Below are positions 5,222-8,389 of a DNA stretch of 8,389 nucleotides, in pieces. How positions within the stretch are numbered: the first letter of the stretch is position 1; each line of letters starts with the position of its first letter. This stretch comes from Planctomycetota bacterium (GTDB lineage: Bacteria; Planctomycetota; Planctomycetia; Pirellulales; Pirellulaceae): the NCBI GenBank assembly GCA_023430365.1, contig JAEZAS010000267.1, positions 1 to 8,389 on the forward strand. Reading direction: 5' to 3'. Made by a program: the position numbers and the translations under genes. Below the pieces are notes generated by a model. That model did not search any database. It had not been told where the DNA came from and was given only the letters and a program-made list of their open reading frames with translations.

Positions 5222-5842
5222 TGAGAAGTTGCGTATAAGTTCGGTTGGGGGGTTACCGCCAGGCGGCGGAGGGCAAGGGGTCACGTCCATGGCAGGAGTC
5301 CTTAGTCGAGGGCGGCTTGGAGCGGGGCGGAGACTAGCGGGAACAACCTCTGACAGGATTGCTCGGCAGCCACCCCCCACTGGAGGTATTGTGAGATTTG
5401 AGGTCGAACTGGCTGCGAAGTGTTGTGAACTTTACGAGGGTAAATGTCGCAAGTCGTTGTGAGGGAATCGGTTGCTGTGAAAACTGCTGTTGAGCTAGCT
5501 GTTGTATTCCTGCTTGTGACGCGCCCTAGTAAATCCCTTGTGGACGGCGCGGGATGGGGAGGTGTTCGGTGGTTCTCCGGGCGGTGTTACCGCCCGGCTG
5601 TGGGTGGTGGATCTGGGGGCCGGTTGTGCTGGCTGCCGAACCTAGGCGGCCTGGGGGCGTCCGTTTAGAATGGCGAATTCTTTTGCGGCGACCGGGGCGG
5701 CAAATCGGTCGATAACCACGGTTTAGGGTCGCTGGAGACCCGGCGGACAGCCCTGGGGCGGTTCGCTTCTTGGTCGCCAAGAGTGGGCTGGGGCCCGCTG
5801 GTCCGCGTTTCGAGTGTTTGAGAGAGACTGTCGGAGGGATAC
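5222..5842 (+). other. Long leader or intergenic region upstream of aspS, no confident gene
   Basis: No reading frame here has family-like sequence, and no tRNA, RNase P, tmRNA or SRP RNA signature was recognised. Visible elements are an 8-bp complementary pair TGGGGGGT/ACCCCCCA (5246-5253 with 5372-5379), the GC hairpin at 5577-5597, and small stems GGGTC/GACCC (5726-5730 with 5737-5741) and TCTTGG/CCAAGA (5768-5773 with 5777-5782). Two tiny frames have good ribosome-binding sites. GTG 5391 follows GGAGG (5382-5386) and gives 23 codons ending at 5462, with three Cys. ATG 5444 follows GAGGG and gives 74 codons ending at 5668, with a short hydrophobic stretch. Their codons lack the G/C-ending bias of the neighbours, so I do not call them genes. 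The region may be a long 5' leader of aspS or hold an independent small RNA. Confidence 0.4.
5577..5597 (+). repeat. Strong GC hairpin upstream of aspS
   Basis: CCGGGCGG/CCGCCCGG, a perfect 8-bp stem around loop TGTTA. There is no U-run after it on the plus strand and no A-run before it to make a minus-strand terminator. GTTACCGCC also occurs at 5252-5260, so the word may belong to another dispersed repeat. It could pause or terminate transcription from the promoter at 5213. Confidence 0.6.
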
Positions 5843-7618
5843 GTGCTTCGTTCGCATACCTGTGGCCAATTGCGCGTCGAACATGTGGGCCAGGAGGTGA
5901 CGCTTTGCGGTTGGGTCGATACGGCCCGCGACCATGGCGGCACCTTGTTCGTCGACCTGCGCGACCGCTATGGCAAGACGCAGGTAGTCTTCGCTCCCGA
6001 AGGGGGGCCGGAGCAACTCGAGCAATCGCGGAAGCTGCGGAGCGAGGACGTCATCAAGGTGACCGGTACGATCGCGAAGCGGCCGGAAGGAACAATCAAC
6101 CCGAAGCTCGGCACGGGCGAGATTGAGCTGCGGGTCACGAAGCTCGAAGTGCTCAACAAGTCGCAGAACGCCCCCTTCACGCCGACACAGCAGGACCTGC
6201 CGGGCGAAGACCTGCGCTTGCAGTATCGCTATCTCGATCTCCGCCGGCCGGAGATGCAGCGGCTGCTCAAGCTGCGCAGCGACATCATCATCGAGATGCG
6301 GAACTATTTTGCGGAGCACGATTTCCTCGATGTCGAAACGCCGATCCTCGGCCGGAGCACGCCCGAAGGCGCCCGCGACTATCTCGTGCCCAGCCGCGTG
6401 CACAACGGCATGTTTTATGCGCTGCCGCAGTCGCCGCAGCTCTACAAGCAAATCCTGATGGTCGCCGGTTACGACCGCTACGTGCAGGTCGCCCGCTGCT
6501 TCCGCGACGAGGACTTGCGGGCTGACCGTCAGCCGGAGTTCACGCAGCTCGACCTCGAGATGTCGTTCGTCGATCAAGACGACGTGATGGGCATGATCGA
6601 CGGCCTGATGCAGCGGCTGGCGAAGAAGTTCTTGAACCTCGACCTGCAGTTGCCGCTGCCGCGAATGACTTGGGACGAGGCGATGGAGCGGTTCGGCCAC
6701 GACGCGCCCGACCTGCGCTACGGCTGCGAACTGATCGACTGCACCGATCTGGCGGCGCAATGCAGCTTCCGCGTGTTTCAGGAGACGGCTGCGGCGGGGA
6801 AGAAGGTCCGCGGCATCTGTGCGCCGAGCGGAGCAACGTTTTACAGCCGCAAACTGATCGACGAGCTGACCGAGTTCGTGAAGCAGTTCGAGGCCAAGGG
6901 GCTCGCTTGGTTCCGCGTCGAACCGGACGGCAAGCTCTGGTCGCCGATCAGCAAGAACTTCACCGACGAGCAGCTGGCCAAGTTCGCCGAGCGGATGCAG
7001 GCGAAGCCGGGGGACATCATGTTCTTCGTCGCCGACACCTGGGCCGTGAGCTGCAAGGCGCTGCACAACCTGCGGAAGCGGGTCGGCGTCGACCTGAAGC
7101 TCTACGATCCGAAGGCGATGAACTTCTCGTGGATCGTGGAGTTCCCAATGTTCGAGTACGACGCCGAAGAACAGCGGTGGGTCTCGATGCATCACCCGTT
7201 CACGGCGCCTCGGCCGCAGGACATTCCGCTGCTCGATGGCGACGCGGGCAAAGCCCGGGCCGTCGCCTACGACCTGGTCATCAACGGCAGCGAAGCGGGA
7301 GGCGGCACGATCCGTATCCACGATCGCGAGACGCAGTCGAAGGTGTTCGGCCTGTTGGGGATCGATGAGGAGACGGCGAAGAACCGGTTCGGCTTCCTGC
7401 TCGAGGCGCTGCAAATGGGCGCCCCGCCGCACGGCGGCATCGCGCTGGGAATCGACCGCTGCGTGATGCTGTTCGGCGGAACGGATAGCATTCGCGAAGT
7501 GATCGCGTTCCCGAAGACGCAGAAGGCGACCGACCTGATGACCGGGGCGCCGAACCTCGTCGATACGAAGCAGCTCAAGGAACTGGGTGTGAAGGTGGAG
7601 ACGCCGGCGGCGAAGTAA
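5843..7618 (+). CDS. aspS: Aspartyl-tRNA synthetase, probably non-discriminating (AspRS)
   Basis: Class IIb synthetase that attaches Asp to tRNA. The 591-residue bacterial-type protein has an N-terminal OB-fold anticodon domain (about 1-105: HTCGQLRVEHVGQEVTLCGW), a catalytic core with motif 1 around FLDVETPIL (161-169), STPEGARDYLVPSR (172-185), QSPQLYKQ (196-203), motif 2 CFRDEDLRADRQPEFTQLDL (219-238), the bacterial GAD insertion (about 290-420), NGSEAGGGTIRIH (481-493) and motif 3 GIALGIDRCVML (532-543). All are intact. The start is GTG at 5843, set by GGAGGG at 5833-5838 with 4 nt spacing and by the family N-terminus. Residue 31 is His within RDHGG. His at this place is associated with AspRS that also charges tRNA(Asn), while discriminating enzymes such as that of E. 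coli have Leu. The loop RPEGTIN (80-86) also carries Gly where discriminating enzymes often have Lys. Dual specificity is an inference. Confidence 0.98.
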   Translation: MLRSHTCGQLRVEHVGQEVTLCGWVDTARDHGGTLFVDLRDRYGKTQVVFAPEGGPEQLEQSRKLRSEDVIKVTGTIAKRPEGTINPKLGTGEIELRVTKLEVLNKSQNAPFTPTQQDLPGEDLRLQYRYLDLRRPEMQRLLKLRSDIIIEMRNYFAEHDFLDVETPILGRSTPEGARDYLVPSRVHNGMFYALPQSPQLYKQILMVAGYDRYVQVARCFRDEDLRADRQPEFTQLDLEMSFVDQDDVMGMIDGLMQRLAKKFLNLDLQLPLPRMTWDEAMERFGHDAPDLRYGCELIDCTDLAAQCSFRVFQETAAAGKKVRGICAPSGATFYSRKLIDELTEFVKQFEAKGLAWFRVEPDGKLWSPISKNFTDEQLAKFAERMQAKPGDIMFFVADTWAVSCKALHNLRKRVGVDLKLYDPKAMNFSWIVEFPMFEYDAEEQRWVSMHHPFTAPRPQDIPLLDGDAGKARAVAYDLVINGSEAGGGTIRIHDRETQSKVFGLLGIDEETAKNRFGFLLEALQMGAPPHGGIALGIDRCVMLFGGTDSIREVIAFPKTQKATDLMTGAPNLVDTKQLKELGVKVETPAAK

Positions 7619-7669
7619 GAACTTTGCCGTTGGTGTGAGTATTCGTTCGGCTCGAAGGTGAGGTGGGCG

Positions 7670-8197
7670 ATGACACCGGGGGAGTTCAAGCTTCGTTACC
7701 AGCAGGCGGAACCGCCGGAGCTCAAGGCCTTCCGGGAGGAGGAAGCCTTGGAGTTCGAAGACGTTGACGACAACGACGGATTCGTTCGGCTGCCGGCCCG
7801 TCGCGGCAAGAGCCTGCGGTTGACGGCCGAAGAACGGGAGTTGCTCACGGAAGTAGGATTGCCTGACAACGCTCCTCTCCTGAATTTCGGAGAGTTGAAC
7901 GACCCAGTGCCGCTCGACGAGTTTCCGCATTGCTACCAGATCGGCGGCACGGCGAACGGCGATCCGGTCTGTCTCGATACGAAGACGCGGGAGGTCGTTT
8001 ACTTCAATCACGATCTGCACGTGCAGCGAGTGCTGGTGAATAGCTCGCTCCTGAAGCTTGCCGAGTGCATCGTGGTGTTCATGGAATACTCCGCGACGGA
8101 CCTGTCGGCGGAAGAGCGGGAAGAGCAGCGATTGAAGGCTTTGATTCAGGTCGATTCGGCGCTTGCAGCGCAAGAGAATCTCTGGACGAACGGTTAG
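7670..8197 (+). CDS. SUKH-4-like (SMI1/KNR4 superfamily) protein, possible immunity protein
   Basis: 175 residues. After an acidic N-terminus (EEEALEFEDVDDND, 23-36) come features like those of the SUKH-4 group: LTEVGLPDNAPLLNFGEL (59-76), YQIGGTANGDPVCLDT (89-104), a REVVYFNHD strand (107-115) and RVLVNSSLLKLAECIVVFME (120-139), where the V-N-S-S-x-x-x-L helix is the clearest match. SUKH proteins are often immunity partners of polymorphic toxins, but many occur alone. No toxin gene is visible here. I chose ATG 7670 over the in-frame GTG at 7658 because GAGG (7660-7663) lies 6 nt before it. It follows aspS by 51 nt with no terminator seen, so the two may be cotranscribed. The C-terminal 30 residues are a charged helix (LSAEEREEQRLKALI). 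Confidence 0.62.
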   Translation: MTPGEFKLRYQQAEPPELKAFREEEALEFEDVDDNDGFVRLPARRGKSLRLTAEERELLTEVGLPDNAPLLNFGELNDPVPLDEFPHCYQIGGTANGDPVCLDTKTREVVYFNHDLHVQRVLVNSSLLKLAECIVVFMEYSATDLSAEEREEQRLKALIQVDSALAAQENLWTNG

Positions 8198-8261
8198 CGG
8201 AGGCTGGAACGAAAGTTTCTTGCGCAATCGATCAAGTCGCTAATCGGCGGTAGGGGGTAAC

Positions 8262-8389
8262 GTGCAATTCCACCTGCGAACGCTGCTGTTGATGGTCACC
8301 ATCGCTGCGGTGGTTTGTGGGACGCTCGTGGCGCCGCCTTGGCTGGCGGTTCCGTCGCTCGGCCTGATCCTCTGGGTGTCGCCGGCGTT
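8262..8389 (+). CDS. N-terminus of a planctomycete-type membrane protein (cut by window end)
   Basis: A GTG at 8262 follows AGGGGG (8252-8257) by 4 nt and opens a frame running off the window. The 42 visible residues start MQFHLRTLLLMVTIAAVVCG and continue with a second hydrophobic stretch (WLAVPSLGLILWVS). The opening matches the 'QF-x-LR-x-LLL' signature of the two membrane proteins at 3214-5035. It lies 64 nt after the SUKH-like gene on the same strand. Function unknown. Confidence 0.7.
   Translation, partial: MQFHLRTLLLMVTIAAVVCGTLVAPPWLAVPSLGLILWVSPA

Noticed and set aside
5577..5597. T-box antiterminator for aspS, because GGTGTTACCGCC resembles the GGTGGNACCGCG word
   Set aside because: The word sits within a simple perfect hairpin; no stem I, specifier loop or terminator is recognisable, and the conserved spacing is absent.
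5222..5840. RNase P RNA, tmRNA, SRP RNA or a tRNA in the long spacer
   Set aside because: None of the conserved signatures of these RNAs could be found by reading the sequence.
5723..8227. Very long open frame (834 codons) on the minus strand, antisense to aspS and the SUKH-like gene
   Set aside because: Its product is a low-complexity Arg/Leu/His/Ala-rich sequence typical of frames opposite high-GC genes. AspRS motifs occupy the other strand throughout.

Overview
The window looks like chromosomal DNA of a high-GC planctomycete, probably close to Pirellulales. The evidence is the scattered housekeeping genes (hisE/hisG, miaA, aspS), several kinds of short palindromic intergenic repeats, and three membrane proteins that share an N-terminal '[VL]Q[FL]-x-[LI]-[RK]-x-[LI]-L' signature ahead of the first membrane segment. 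I know both the repeat wording and that signature from planctomycete genomes; the assignment is an inference from one window.

Layout. Positions 1-120 hold two related hairpins in opposite orientation. Positions 124-1833 (minus strand) read hisE, then a four-helix-bundle (S23/IVP-type) gene, then hisG. The middle gene is bracketed by 33-bp inverted repeats that match at 31 of 33 positions and looks like an inserted unit between two histidine genes. Positions 1834-2230 are the divergent spacer between hisE and miaA. It holds an inverted pair of 24-bp palindromic repeats, an 11-bp inverted repeat, and a short hairpin made of the same ends as the four-helix-bundle unit but with no gene inside. 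Positions 2231-3217 (plus) are miaA. Its stop codon interlocks with the stop of a minus-strand pair of overlapping, divergently paralogous membrane proteins (3214-5035). Positions 5036-5842 contain no gene I trust, but hold a consensus extended -10 promoter, a tandem 15-bp repeat and a strong GC hairpin. Positions 5843-7618 (plus) are aspS, followed by a SUKH-4-like protein (7670-8197) and the start of another planctomycete-type membrane protein (8262 to the window end).

How the genes relate. HisG and HisE catalyse the first two steps of histidine synthesis and were probably once adjacent on one transcript. MiaA (tRNA A37 modification) and AspRS (tRNA charging) are translation genes. AspRS carries His31, the residue associated with non-discriminating enzymes, which suggests the indirect Asp-tRNA(Asn) to Asn-tRNA(Asn) route. 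The membrane and SUKH-like genes have no assigned role.

The most interesting feature is the repeat-bounded four-helix-bundle unit between hisE and hisG. With its gene-less sibling about 0.7 kb away, it has the same topology (small helical-bundle gene between inverted repeats) as the intervening sequences of 23S rRNA genes, but it sits in a protein-coding operon.
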